64,000 nucleotides of DNA from Paraburkholderia sp. D15. GTDB taxonomy: Bacteria; Pseudomonadota; Gammaproteobacteria; Burkholderiales; Burkholderiaceae. Below are positions 38,517 to 47,334 of the stretch, one piece after another. Location of the stretch: positions 124,001 through 188,000 of the forward strand of contig NZ_CP110395.1 in assembly GCF_029910215.1 (NCBI RefSeq), given 5' to 3'. The notes under the pieces are model-generated. The model saw nothing but the letters and a program-made list of their open reading frames with translations, ran no database searches and had not been told where the DNA came from. The translations under genes were made by a program, and so were the position numbers. Positions within the stretch are counted from its first letter, which is position 1. Each line of letters starts with the position of its first letter.

Positions 38517-39257
38517 TCAGCGCGGCAACAACCGGCTCAGCGCGGCGCTGGCCAGCGCGCCGATCTGCGTCAGGAAGTCGGTGGCCATGCCGTCGTGGAA
38601 GCGGCGCGCGTCGGCCGAGCCCATCACCAGCAGGCCGAAGGTGGCGGCTTCTTCCTTGCCCTCGGGGTCGCGCAGCGCGAGCAGCGCGATCGATTCGGTC
38701 ACGTGGGCCGACTCCGGCGCTGCCGTGCCCGACGCGTTGTCTTCCCCGGCGGTGTGCGCGGCATGCGCGGCGCCAGCCGACGGCGTCAACCATTGCGCCG
38801 CCTCGAAGCCGGTATTCGCGCCGCAATACGGCGCGGTCAGGCTGTTGGCGAAAATCCGCACTTCCTCGCCGACGTGGCGCGCGAAGTCGGCCTGCGCATA
38901 CGGTTCGGCGACGTCCCACACGCGCAGCGCGGCTTGCGGCACGTCGAAAATATCGCGCAATCCGCCGGCGATGGTCCGCGGCAGCGCGTACGGATCGCGC
39001 TCGGCCATCACGCGGATGGTCCAGCGGTTGAATTTCGCGGCGATGCTGTCGTTCTCGTGGCCGTAGCGCAGCAACTCGGCGAGACGGCGTTCGAGATGCT
39101 TGTTCTTGTCGCGCAGCATGTCCATCTGCCGTTCCTGCAGCGACACCGCGGCCTTGCCGTGCGGGTTCGCAAGCCGGATGGTCGCGAGTGTTTCCGCGTG
39201 GTCGGCGAAGAATTCGGGATTGGCGAGCAGGTAGTCGGCGACTTCGCGATCGTTCAT
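38517..39257 (-). CDS. DUF484 family protein
   Basis: A 246-residue GAF-like protein of unknown role that typically lies between dapF and xerC. The N-terminal DUF484 signature is VADYLLANPEFFADHAETLA, followed by a coiled-coil segment (QERQMDMLRDKNKHLERRLAELL) and a GAF fold. An Ala/His-rich insert occurs at about 160-185. There are no catalytic motifs. Confidence 0.9.
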   Translation of the reverse strand: MNDREVADYLLANPEFFADHAETLATIRLANPHGKAAVSLQERQMDMLRDKNKHLERRLAELLRYGHENDSIAAKFNRWTIRVMAERDPYALPRTIAGGLRDIFDVPQAALRVWDVAEPYAQADFARHVGEEVRIFANSLTAPYCGANTGFEAAQWLTPSAGAAHAAHTAGEDNASGTAAPESAHVTESIALLALRDPEGKEEAATFGLLVMGSADARRFHDGMATDFLTQIGALASAALSRLLPR

Positions 39258-39315
39258 GGTTTCGGCTAAAGGACTACGGGGCGACGCCTTGCGGCGGCGC
39301 GTCGGTCAAGGAAGT

Positions 39316-40227
39316 TCAGGCGGCGGCCGGGGTTGCCGCTGGGTTGGCCAGCGTGTTGGTCAACTCGTCGGCCAACTCGATTTCGCCTTCGAAAACAGTG
39401 GCCGCGGGGCCAGCCATCAGCAACGGGTCGCCGGCTTGTTCGCCGCTCCACGTGATGGTCAGCGTGCCGCCATGCGTATGCACGCGCACCGGCGCGTCCA
39501 GCAAGCCGCGCCGGATGCCGGCCGCGACCGCGGCGCATGCGCCCGTGCCGCACGCCAGCGTTTCGCCGGCGCCGCGCTCGAACACGCGCAATTTGACTTC
39601 GCTACGGCCGATGATCTGCATGAAGCCTGCGTTCACGCGCTGCGGAAAACGCGCGTGACGCTCGATCACCGGACCGTCGACCAGCACGGGAAACGCTTCG
39701 ACGTCGTCGACGATCTGCACCGCGTGCGGATTGCCCATCGACACCACCGACACCCAGCGCGTCGCGCCGTTCACATCCAGCGGCCAGAGCGTGTCCGCGC
39801 CTTCGCGACGGCCTTCGAGGCCCTTGGTGGCGAACGGCACGTGTTCCGGATCGAACACCGGCACGCCCATGTCGACCAGCACCTCGCCGTTTTCCTGCAT
39901 GGTCAGCGTGATGGTGCCGTTCTGCACCTGCACGCGCACGCTGCGCTGATCGGTCAGACCGCGTTCACGCACGAACTTCACGAAGCAGCGCGCGCCGTTG
40001 CCGCAATGCTCGACCTCGCCGCCGTCGCAATTGAAGATGCGATATCTGAAATCGACGCCCGGCACCGTGGGCTTCTCGACCAGCAGCAACTGGTCGGCGC
40101 CGACGCCGAAATGCCGGTCCGCGAGCGCGCGCACCTGCGCCGGGCTCAGGTTGACCGGTTGGGTGTAGCCGTCGAGCACGACGAAGTCGTTGCCCGCGCC
40201 GTGCATTTTGGTGAATTTCAGTTTCAT
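39316..40227 (-). CDS. dapF: Diaminopimelate epimerase
   Basis: Interconverts LL- and meso-diaminopimelate for lysine and peptidoglycan. 303 residues. The cofactor-free two-base mechanism uses the thiols C75 (HCGNGARC) and C226 (ACGTGAC), both present. The N-terminus [15 protein letters not shown] is conserved. A run of about 15 residues of Ala/Thr/Pro at the C-terminus is extra. A 222-bp GC-rich gap separates it from lpxL. Confidence 0.96.
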   Translation of the reverse strand: MKLKFTKMHGAGNDFVVLDGYTQPVNLSPAQVRALADRHFGVGADQLLLVEKPTVPGVDFRYRIFNCDGGEVEHCGNGARCFVKFVRERGLTDQRSVRVQVQNGTITLTMQENGEVLVDMGVPVFDPEHVPFATKGLEGRREGADTLWPLDVNGATRWVSVVSMGNPHAVQIVDDVEAFPVLVDGPVIERHARFPQRVNAGFMQIIGRSEVKLRVFERGAGETLACGTGACAAVAAGIRRGLLDAPVRVHTHGGTLTITWSGEQAGDPLLMAGPAATVFEGEIELADELTNTLANPAATPAAA

Positions 40228-40449
40228 CGCGCTATTGTAAGTGACGCGCCCATGGCTGCGCCGGCGGCCGCGTTATTTCGGCCTTCGGCGGTTTTTCCGC
40301 GTGCCGGCGGGATCGGCGCCGGCCCTGCCTGAATCCGTCCGGCTCTGTTCGTCCCGGCAGCGAGCACGGCCGGCAGGACGGCAGGCGGCAAGACGGGCGA
40401 GGCCGCGCAAAGGCCCTTCAAATGCCCTCGACGGCCGTTCAACGACCGC

Positions 40450-41334
40450 TCAATACACGCTCGGCTCGCCCGGCGGCCGGGTCTTGAAGCGCTTGTGCAC
40501 CCAGTAGTACTGCTCGGGCATCAACGGAATGTGCTGTTCGAGGAATTCGTTCATGCGACGCGCGTCCGCGTCGTCGTCGCCGGTCGGGTAGTTGTCCCAC
40601 GGCTTGAAGACTTTCAGCCGGTAACCCTTGTAGTTCGGCAGCACCTCGCCGATGAACGGCACGACCTGCGCGTGGCCGACCTTCGCGAGACGGCCCACGG
40701 CGGTCAGCGTGCAGGTCGGCACGCCGAAGAACGGCACGAAGGTCGAATTGCGCGCGCCGTAGTCCATGTCCGCGCCAAGCATGACCGGCTTGCGCTCGCG
40801 CAGCCAGCGCAGCACGATGCGCGCGCTGTCGGCGCGGCTCGCCATGTCCGCGCCGAAACGGCCGCGGGCGGTTTTAGCCACTTCTTCGAGTTCGGGGTTC
40901 GACATCGGCTGGTAGAGCGAACCACATTGGCGATCGAGGGCGTAGTTCAGAAAAATCGACCCGGCTTCGATCCCGACAAAATGAAAGCCGAGCAGCAGCG
41001 TAGGCGGCATGTCGGGGTCGGTGAGATCGACTTCGCTGTCGACCACGATCAGCTTCTCCAGCTTCTTCGCCGAGCCGAACCACTGGACGCTGCGCTCCAG
41101 ATAGCTGCGAATCGCGTGCCGGAAGTGCTTGCCGGCCACTTCTTCGCGGCGCTCGTCGCTCCACTCGGGAAAGCACAACTTCAGGTTGATGTGGACGATG
41201 CGTTTGCGCTTGCTCGGAATCTGGTAGAGCAGCCAGCCGAGCCCGTCGCCGAGACGCGCGATCAGGCCGTACGGCAACAGCGCAAACAGTTTCAGCAGCG
41301 CGATGGCGAGTTTGGTGGCGTACCGGCTTAGCAT
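40450..41334 (-). CDS. lpxL: Lipid A late acyltransferase (LpxL/HtrB family)
   Basis: Adds a secondary acyl chain to Kdo2-lipid IVA at the inner membrane. 294 residues from ATG 41334 (MLSRYATKLAIALLKLFALLP); the frame continues 27 codons upstream. One N-terminal membrane anchor (about 10-35) and the catalytic HX4E pair H118/E123 in GFHFVGIEAG are present. Which acyl chain and position it uses cannot be read from the sequence. Divergent from metK. Confidence 0.88.
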   Translation of the reverse strand: MLSRYATKLAIALLKLFALLPYGLIARLGDGLGWLLYQIPSKRKRIVHINLKLCFPEWSDERREEVAGKHFRHAIRSYLERSVQWFGSAKKLEKLIVVDSEVDLTDPDMPPTLLLGFHFVGIEAGSIFLNYALDRQCGSLYQPMSNPELEEVAKTARGRFGADMASRADSARIVLRWLRERKPVMLGADMDYGARNSTFVPFFGVPTCTLTAVGRLAKVGHAQVVPFIGEVLPNYKGYRLKVFKPWDNYPTGDDDADARRMNEFLEQHIPLMPEQYYWVHKRFKTRPPGEPSVY

Positions 41335-41418
41335 GCCGATTCTCCAGATGAGGCGCGGCACCGGACGGATTTCAGGAAAGCGGAAGAGTTGACGTAATAC
41401 GGCACTCGTAGACACTCG

Positions 41419-41445
41419 GTGACAATCTTGGGAAGTCGCTATAAT
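41419..41445 (+). promoter_or_regulatory. Candidate metK promoter
   Basis: A perfect TATAAT at 41440-41445, with GTGACA 15 bp upstream (41419-41424). The spacer is short. The predicted start near 41452 coincides with the first base of the leader hairpin. Confidence 0.5.
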
Positions 41446-41450
41446 AATGG

Positions 41451-41621
41451 CTTCGCCGAGTTAATAGACAACTTGCGGGGCGAAGCTGGCAGGTGCGGTC
41501 CACGTGGTTTCACGCGGTTCGAGCCGGTCAGTAAGGTAATCCGCTAAAGCGTCGCCGCTTCAAGGCTCCCGAAGCTGGCTACGTGAAACTCAACCGTAAC
41601 CACACAACAGGAGTCTGCAAC
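41451..41621 (+). promoter_or_regulatory. Structured 5' leader of metK (candidate cis-regulatory RNA)
   Basis: About 170 nt of untranslated leader with nested complementarity. CTTCGCC (41451-41457) pairs with GGCGAAG (41479-41485). GTTTCACG (41507-41514) pairs with CGTGAAAC (41582-41589). GCTTC (41557-41561) pairs with GAAGC (41571-41575). The 10-mer CGAAGCTGGC occurs twice (41481-41490 and 41570-41579). The long-range helix ends 20 nt before the AGGAG ribosome site of metK. I recognise no known SAM-riboswitch class, so its regulatory role is inference. Confidence 0.4.
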
Positions 41622-42812
41622 GTGGCAAACGACTATCTCTTCACTTCCGAATCCGTTTCCGAAGGCCATCCCGACAAAGTCGCGGATCAGATCTCGGATG
41701 CGATCCTCGACGCCATCCTGACGCAAGACAAATATTCGCGCGTTGCCGCGGAAACGCTTTGCAATACGGGTCTCGTCGTGCTGGCCGGTGAAATCACCAC
41801 CACCGCGAACGTCGACTACATCCAGGTCGCGCGCAATACGATCAAGCGCATCGGCTACGACAACACCGATTACGGCATCGACTACCGCGGCTGCGCGGTG
41901 CTGGTCGCGTACGACAAGCAATCGCCGGACATCGCGCAGGGCGTGGACCGCGCGCACGACAACAACCTCGATCAAGGCGCGGGCGACCAGGGCCTGATGT
42001 TCGGCTTCGCGTGCGAGGAAACGCCGGAACTGATGCCGCTGCCGATCCACCTGTCGCACCGTCTGGTCGAGCGCCAGGCGAATCTGCGCCGCGACGGCCG
42101 TCTGCCCTGGCTGCGCCCGGACGCGAAGTCGCAGGTCACCGTGCGTTATGTCGACGGCAAGCCGCATTCCATCGACACCGTCGTGCTGTCCACCCAGCAC
42201 TCGCCGGACATCGATCTGGCCACGCTGCGCGAAGCCGTGATCGAGGAAGTCATCAAGCCGACGCTGCCGGCCGATCTGATCAAGGGCGACATCAAGTTCC
42301 TGGTCAACCCGACCGGGCGTTTCGTGATCGGCGGTCCGCAAGGCGATTGCGGTCTGACCGGCCGCAAGATCATCGTCGATACGTACGGTGGCGCGGCGCC
42401 GCACGGCGGTGGCGCGTTCTCGGGCAAGGATCCGTCGAAGGTCGATCGTTCGGCTGCGTATGCGGGCCGTTACGTCGCGAAGAACATCGTGGCCGCCGGC
42501 CTCGCGTCGCGCTGCCTGATCCAGGTGTCGTACGCGATCGGCGTCGCCCAGCCGACTTCGGTGATGGTCAACACGTTCGGCACGGGCCGCGTGTCGGATG
42601 CGACGATCACGCGTCTGGTGCAGGAACACTTCGATCTGCGTCCGAAGGGCATCATCCAGATGCTCGACCTGCTGCGTCCGATCTACGAGAAGAGCGCGGC
42701 GTATGGCCACTTCGGCCGCGAAGAGCCGGAATTCACGTGGGAAGCCACGGACAAGGCGTTGGCGCTGGCCGAAGCGGCCGGCACGGAACCGGTGGCTGCG
42801 CTGGCTGAATAA
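41622..42812 (+). CDS. metK: S-adenosylmethionine synthetase
   Basis: Makes SAM from methionine and ATP in the cytoplasm; 396 residues. The start is GTG 41622 (product [20 protein letters not shown]), with AGGAG 8 nt upstream; the ATG-initiated extension at 41583 is not family-like and contains the leader helix. Signatures [10 protein letters not shown] and [16 protein letters not shown] (phosphate-binding loop) are intact. A strong terminator follows. Confidence 0.97.
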   Translation: MANDYLFTSESVSEGHPDKVADQISDAILDAILTQDKYSRVAAETLCNTGLVVLAGEITTTANVDYIQVARNTIKRIGYDNTDYGIDYRGCAVLVAYDKQSPDIAQGVDRAHDNNLDQGAGDQGLMFGFACEETPELMPLPIHLSHRLVERQANLRRDGRLPWLRPDAKSQVTVRYVDGKPHSIDTVVLSTQHSPDIDLATLREAVIEEVIKPTLPADLIKGDIKFLVNPTGRFVIGGPQGDCGLTGRKIIVDTYGGAAPHGGGAFSGKDPSKVDRSAAYAGRYVAKNIVAAGLASRCLIQVSYAIGVAQPTSVMVNTFGTGRVSDATITRLVQEHFDLRPKGIIQMLDLLRPIYEKSAAYGHFGREEPEFTWEATDKALALAEAAGTEPVAALAE

Positions 42813-42841
42813 GCGCCGACGGTTCGCTGCTGTAAAGAAAA

Positions 42842-42877
42842 ACCCCGCCCGTGCGTCGATGCACGGGCGGGGTTTTT
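42842..42877 (+). terminator. Terminator of metK
   Basis: A 13-bp perfect stem (ACCCCGCCCGTGC/GCACGGGCGGGGT) with a 6-nt loop and a T5 tail. Confidence 0.9.
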
Positions 42878-42879
42878 CG

Positions 42880-43936
42880 TTTTGGGGCAGTCAATGCGCT
42901 GCGGCGCGAGTTTCGCAATAGCAGCGCGTTACCGGGCCGTGTCTGTCGCGAGTCGCGGACGGGTCGCTTACCGCGTCTTACCGGCTGGCGAACGCAAACG
43001 CGAACCAGCCGGTGCTGCCGTTGATCGACATGCGGCGCGGACGCCGGCTCGTGTTCTGCGGCGCGGCGAGTTGCGGACGCCGCGGGGCGGCGAGGCGTTG
43101 CGGCGTCGGCTTGCGCAGCAGCGTGCGCAGCGAGAAGCGGCGCGAACTGCCATGCAGACGCAGGGCGGAAAAGAAGGTGTGAAACCACGTGCGGATGCCG
43201 TCGACGGCCCTGGCATCGCGCCATTGCTCGCCGAGCGCGCGGGTGCGCGTGGCGTGGTGACGCAGCGCGCTCACCACATGGCGGCGTGCCGGACGCGCCG
43301 CTTTGAGTGCGGCGCGGGTGAGGCGGGTATTCAAAAGAGTGTGCATGGCTTCAGAGTGGGGCAACGTGTCGCGCGACGAATGGTGCGCCTGTCGCAGCAG
43401 CAAATGTGCCAATGACAGGTTCGCAAAGCGCGGCATGAACGCCGGGAATTCGATCGGAGAAAAAACGCGGAGTGCGCAGGCCGCCGGGAGCGGCGCTGAC
43501 GGCCAGTATGCGGCGCATGAGCGCGGGAATGGCGTTAAACATGTATGCAGGCTACACGTGATTCATGACGTCAGAAAGTCGGTTTTTACCCTGCGAATCG
43601 GGGTTTTTACGGAGAACGGCCATGGTGCGCACCACGCGGGGTCGCGCCCTTTGCGACCGGTTATCGTGCGCGTTTGCCCGGTTGATGTGCGGGCAGTTTG
43701 ATGTGTGGACTGCGGACAAATGGCCGCCGGAGAAATTGATGCATTTCGGATCCATGGCAAGTAGACGGGTTAATCAAGGCGCATCTTTATTCATTTTTTC
43801 AGTGATGCCTTGATGCTCCAGGCTTGCTCGTGAGGTAAATCGTCTGACTTAAGTTTATGATCACGCTCGAAGATTTACTAAACGAGTTGCTTGAAATTTA
43901 CCTGTACGTTTCTTCGTCACTTTCAACGGAGGAAGA
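42880..43936. other. Sparse, mostly non-coding interval before the BPSL0067-type gene
   Basis: About 1.05 kb. It contains one weak ORF (listed) and, from 43540, clearly AT-richer DNA than the flanks. Visible structure: an imperfect inverted repeat 43773-43814 (ATCAAGG-CATC / GATG-CCTTGAT, 2-nt bulge, T-rich loop), an inverted repeat GGTAAAT (43834-43840) / ATTTACC (43896-43902) just upstream of the 43937 start, and two near-copies of GGTTTTTACC-like sequence near 43580-43610. The composition change fits an acquired segment. Confidence 0.45.
42978..43346 (-). CDS. Hypothetical Arg-rich protein (weak)
   Basis: An open frame of 122 codons from ATG 43346 (MHTLLNTRLTRAALKAARP). The frame extends further upstream. 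The product is strongly basic (many Arg, His) without membrane segments, signal peptide or any family I recognise. Such composition is also common for antisense or non-coding high-GC DNA, and no convincing ribosome site is present, so it may not be a real gene. Confidence 0.25.
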   Translation of the reverse strand: MHTLLNTRLTRAALKAARPARRHVVSALRHHATRTRALGEQWRDARAVDGIRTWFHTFFSALRLHGSSRRFSLRTLLRKPTPQRLAAPRRPQLAAPQNTSRRPRRMSINGSTGWFAFAFASR

Positions 43937-44317
43937 ATGCCTTACGTAGCGAATCTTGCCGTGGCCAACGCGCTGAAAGGGCAACTTGTTGGCGATGGCC
44001 AATGTGTGTCGTTCGTCCACGAAGTGGTATCCATACCGGCTTCCTCACTCTGGAACCAGGGGGATCTCGTGAAGGGCTCCAGTTCGATAGCGCCCGGGAC
44101 TGTCATCGCAACTTTCGATTCCAACGGGCGATATGGGAATCACACGGATGGGCGTAGCCACGCCGCGATCTATCTTGGACAAAACGAAACTGGCATTCGT
44201 GTTCTGGATCAATGGAATGGACACACGCAGCAGCCTGTACACGAGAGGACCATCCGATTCAGAAATGGACATGGCCCCAAAGTGAACGACGGAGATCAAT
44301 TCTATGTGGTCCGTTAA
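43937..44317 (+). CDS. BPSL0067-family putative cysteine amidase (candidate T6SS-type effector)
   Basis: A 126-residue protein with a strong GGAGGAAG site directly upstream. It matches the BPSL0067 family from memory: an NlpC/P60/CHAP-like papain fold with nucleophile Cys23 (GDGQCVSFV), His75 (RSHAAIYLG) and a third polar residue D91/Q92 (VLDQWNG). There is no signal peptide, as expected for an effector delivered by a secretion machine rather than Sec. Overlapping it is a secreted small Cys-rich protein, the layout of Tae/Tai-type peptidoglycan amidase/immunity pairs. No vgrG, hcp or PAAR gene is in the window. Enzyme activity is inferred. Confidence 0.75.
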   Translation: MPYVANLAVANALKGQLVGDGQCVSFVHEVVSIPASSLWNQGDLVKGSSSIAPGTVIATFDSNGRYGNHTDGRSHAAIYLGQNETGIRVLDQWNGHTQQPVHERTIRFRNGHGPKVNDGDQFYVVR

Positions 44318-44630
44318 GGCAATTTCCATGACGCTGTGTCTTGGTGCGATGAGCGTGTCCGCCACCGCACGGGTCGTATGTCCTGCCAGCGTGGTGGATG
44401 TCGGTACGCGACACGCGTTGATCAACGCGTCGTTGTTCGACGGGCCTCCAGAGCAGGAGGCTGATCTGGTTCCCGAACCTGCCGGGCGAGTGGATCGCTG
44501 GAATCTGGACGGCGTCGACCCCTATCTTGTCTGTAAATACAAGAACACGGCAAAGACGATCACGCTCCACGCGCCAACGCAGAAAGTCTGCGAGGCGGGA
44601 AATAAACCGTTCCAGGCGTATTGCCGCTGA
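44304..44630 (+). CDS. STY0300-family periplasmic protein (candidate immunity protein)
   Basis: 108 residues from ATG 44304, overlapping the upstream gene by 14 nt, with GGAGAT 7 nt before the start. The N-terminus is a Sec signal peptide (hydrophobic MTLCLGAMSVS, likely cleavage after SATA). The mature part has four cysteines (VVC, LVC, KVC, AYC), fitting two disulfides, and resembles the STY0300 family. Gene overlap, export signal and neighbour suggest it neutralises the BPSL0067-type enzyme in the periplasm. That role is a hypothesis. Confidence 0.65.
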   Translation: MWSVKAISMTLCLGAMSVSATARVVCPASVVDVGTRHALINASLFDGPPEQEADLVPEPAGRVDRWNLDGVDPYLVCKYKNTAKTITLHAPTQKVCEAGNKPFQAYCR

Positions 44631-44907
44631 ATTGGCGATCGAAGTCGCGTCCCACAGCGCATGTCGGCAACACGCCGATATGCGCGCAGCGATAATCAAC
44701 GCCCGAAAATCGACACTGAAAAAATCCCCCGATTTCTCGTTCGGGTCGGCGAGCTTTAAGTCGAAATTTTCTTGACCTCGATCATCCTCCCCGCCACGCT
44801 CCGCAATTCCCGCTTTCCCTACGCGTTCCCGCTTGCCGAAACCGCGCGCAGTCCGATCGCGCCCGTTTTACAATCGAGCATCAGCTAGTCGACAGTAACG
44901 GAACACC

Positions 44908-45669
44908 ATGTCACTCCATTCGAAGAAAGAGCAGATTCAGACGTTGCGGGAGCAAGGTTTTGTCGTCGTGCCCGGTTTGGTGTCGCCCGAACGTTGCGCC
45001 GAATTGAAACAGCTTGCGGTGCAGCAGTTGCACGAAGCGGCCACGCCGATCGAGTTCGAAGCGGATCTGAAATATCCCGGCGCGCCGAGTTCGAGGCAGG
45101 CGGCGGGCGGTCATACGGTGCGTCGGCTGCTGGATGCGTATGGTCGCGCGCCGGCCTTCGCGCAGTGGGCGACCGCGCCGGAAATTCGCGGCTGGATGGA
45201 ATTGTACTTTGGCGAAGCGCCGCGTCTTTCGCGCGCGCATCACAACTGCATGATGACCAAGCATCCGGCGTACGGCAGTCTGACCGGCTGGCATCGCGAC
45301 GTGCGCTACTGGTCGTTCGAGCGCGACGATCTGGTGTCGGTGTGGCTCGCGCTTGGCGATGAAACCGTCGACAACGGCGCGCTATGGCTGGTGCCGAAGT
45401 CGCATGACGCGCCGTTTACGTCCGATCGTTTCGACGAGGCCAAGTTTTTCCGCTCGGACCTCGACGACAACCAGGCCTGGATTCGTACCGCCGTTTCGCC
45501 CACGCTCAAGGCCGGCGACGTGGTGTTTTTCCACTGCAACACGCTGCATTCGGCGGGCAAGAACCTGAGCGATCAAGTGAAGTTCTCGCTGGTGTACACC
45601 TATCACGGCGCGAGCAACGTGCCGTTGCCGGGCACCCGCTCGGCCGCCAAGCCTGAAGTGGCGTTCTGA
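44908..45669 (+). CDS. Phytanoyl-CoA dioxygenase (PhyH) family protein
   Basis: A 253-residue Fe(II)/2-oxoglutarate-dependent oxygenase. Iron ligands are His and Asp of GWHRDVRYW and a distal His in FHCNTLHSAGKN; the downstream Lys/Ser region (KFSLVYTYHG) would bind 2-oxoglutarate. ATG 44908 has only a weak ribosome site. There are 277 bp of non-coding DNA upstream, with a TACAAT-like -10 near 44868. Monocistronic; the substrate is not predictable. Confidence 0.85.
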   Translation: MSLHSKKEQIQTLREQGFVVVPGLVSPERCAELKQLAVQQLHEAATPIEFEADLKYPGAPSSRQAAGGHTVRRLLDAYGRAPAFAQWATAPEIRGWMELYFGEAPRLSRAHHNCMMTKHPAYGSLTGWHRDVRYWSFERDDLVSVWLALGDETVDNGALWLVPKSHDAPFTSDRFDEAKFFRSDLDDNQAWIRTAVSPTLKAGDVVFFHCNTLHSAGKNLSDQVKFSLVYTYHGASNVPLPGTRSAAKPEVAF

Positions 45670-45675
45670 CTGGAA

Positions 45676-45706
45676 CTCGCGGCGTAAGGCCGCGAGATTT
45701 GCCTTT
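45676..45706. terminator. Terminator between convergent PhyH and DUF3185 genes
   Basis: An 8-bp perfect stem CTCGCGGC/GCCGCGAG with loop GTAAG is followed by ATTTGCCTTT on the plus strand. Confidence 0.55.
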
Positions 45707-45911
45707 ACCGTTTGCGCCCCGACAACGCCACGCCGGTCAGCCCCGCGATCGTGGCCACCACGCCGGCGACGATCAGCATGATTGCCTTGTTGGTCGGCGA
45801 ACCGGTGAACACGCGCGAGACGTCGCTGCTCACCGAGTTGAACGCCTGTCCGCCGAAATACAGCAGCACGATGCCGCCGACAATCAGCGCGATGGAAATC
45901 GCCTTTGCCAT
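45705..45911 (-). CDS. DUF3185 family small membrane protein
   Basis: 68 residues with two transmembrane helices (about 4-22 and 44-62) separated by a polar loop SVSSDVSRVFTGSPTNK, the DUF3185 pattern. AAGGGGATGG precedes the ATG. Function unknown; inner-membrane location is inferred. Monocistronic. Confidence 0.8.
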   Translation of the reverse strand: MAKAISIALIVGGIVLLYFGGQAFNSVSSDVSRVFTGSPTNKAIMLIVAGVVATIAGLTGVALSGRKR

Positions 45912-46199
45912 CCCCTTCTCCCGTCTGTCTGGATTCTGAACCGCGCAGAGTGTAGGGTAGCCGCAAGCAATCGTCCATCCCGCAGCCGTCCCGCCAGCAT
46001 CCCGTGTTCATCCGCATAACGCGTGTCTGCAAGGTTCACATCGATTGGCTAACATAGCGGACTAGCCGCACATAACCACGCATCGAGCGGATTTCCTTTA
46101 CAGCATTGATGCGGCTCATCCAGCACCACCGCCTCCCGCAGCAAGTGATTGCCTCACGCCCGCACTGGTTGGGCAACCTCAACTTCAAGGACACAAGCA

Positions 46200-47243
46200 A
46201 TGGCTTACGAAGCAGCTTCAGAACGCTATTCGGACATGCAGTACCGCGTCTGCGGCAAGTCGGGTCTCAAACTGCCGGCGCTCTCCATCGGTCTGTGGCA
46301 CAACTTCGGCGACACCACGCCGATCTCCACGCAGCGCGACATTCTGCGCACCGCCTTCGATCTCGGCATTACCCACTTCGACCTCGCCAACAACTACGGG
46401 CCGCCGTACGGTAGCGCCGAAACCAACTTCGGCCGTCTGTTCAAGGACGACTTCAAACCGTACCGCGACGAGCTGCTGATTTCGTCGAAGGCAGGTTGGG
46501 ACATGTGGCCGGGTCCGTACGGCCAGGGCGGCGGCTCGCGCAAATACGTGCTCGCGAGTCTCGACCAGAGCCTGCAACGCATGGGCCTCGACTACGTCGA
46601 TATTTTCTATTCGCATCGTTTCGATGCGGACACGCCGCTGGAAGAAACCGCGGGTGCGCTGGCGACCGCCGTGCAGCAAGGCAAGGCGCTCTACATCGGC
46701 ATTTCGTCGTATTCGGCCGGCAAGACGCTTGAAATGGCGAAGCTGCTCGCCGAATACAAGGTGCCGCTGCTGATCCACCAACCGGCGTACAACATGCTCA
46801 ACCGCTGGATCGAGCACGAGTTGCTGGACACGCTGGAAAAGACCGGCACGGGTGCGATCGCGTTCACGCCGCTCGCGCAGGGTTTGCTGACAGGCAAGTA
46901 TCTGAACGGCGTGCCGCAGGACGCGCGCGTGAACAAAGCGGGCGGCGGCTCGTTGAAGCAGGAGCATTTGAGCGAGCAGAACATCGAGCACGTGCGCAAG
47001 CTCAACGACATCGCGCAGCGGCGCGGACAAAGTCTTGCGCAGATGGCGCTGGCGTGGGCGCTGCGCGATCCGCGCGTGACCTCGGTGCTGATCGGCGCGA
47101 GCCGCGCGGAGCAGGTGCGCGAGAACGTCGGCGCGCTGAAGAACCTCGCGTTCTCGAAGGACGAACTCGCGGAAATCGATCGTTATGCGACCGAAGGCGG
47201 CATCAACCTGTGGGAAAAACCGTCGACGGATCAGGCGATCTGA
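46200..47243 (+). CDS. Aldo/keto reductase, YghZ (L-glyceraldehyde 3-phosphate reductase) type
   Basis: 347 residues from ATG 46200 with AAGGA upstream. An NADPH-dependent TIM-barrel reductase with the catalytic tetrad in place: Asp and Tyr in FDLANNYGPPYG, Lys in LISSKAGW, His in IFYSHRFD. The inserts PYGQGGGSRKY and LIGASRAEQV are those of the YghZ/Kv-beta-like subgroup, which detoxifies aldehydes such as methylglyoxal. An in-frame extension to 46149 is not supported. Confidence 0.9.
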   Translation: MAYEAASERYSDMQYRVCGKSGLKLPALSIGLWHNFGDTTPISTQRDILRTAFDLGITHFDLANNYGPPYGSAETNFGRLFKDDFKPYRDELLISSKAGWDMWPGPYGQGGGSRKYVLASLDQSLQRMGLDYVDIFYSHRFDADTPLEETAGALATAVQQGKALYIGISSYSAGKTLEMAKLLAEYKVPLLIHQPAYNMLNRWIEHELLDTLEKTGTGAIAFTPLAQGLLTGKYLNGVPQDARVNKAGGGSLKQEHLSEQNIEHVRKLNDIAQRRGQSLAQMALAWALRDPRVTSVLIGASRAEQVRENVGALKNLAFSKDELAEIDRYATEGGINLWEKPSTDQAI

Positions 47244-47282
47244 TCCCCCGGCACGCCGGCGTGACCCCGTCGGCGTAACCAG

Positions 47283-47320
47283 AAAAGCCGCCCATGGCGT
47301 TGGCCCATGTGGCGGCTTTT
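47283..47320. terminator. Bidirectional terminator after the aldo/keto reductase
   Basis: AAAAGCCGCC and GGCGGCTTTT frame an 18-nt inner region that itself partly pairs (ATGG/CCAT). It serves both the reductase and the convergent small membrane gene. Confidence 0.75.
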
Positions 47321-47334
47321 TCGTTGTTGCGGCG

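Noticed and set aside
41544..42710. 388-codon minus-strand frame opposite metK
   Set aside because: Antisense of a highly conserved gene; no ribosome site or family features.
43565..43813. 82-codon plus-strand frame in the AT-rich part of the accessory interval
   Set aside because: No ribosome site or recognisable feature; overlaps the imperfect inverted repeat.
44259..44699. 146-codon minus-strand frame opposite the STY0300-type gene
   Set aside because: Plus-strand gene has a ribosome site, signal peptide and disulfide pattern; the antisense product has none.
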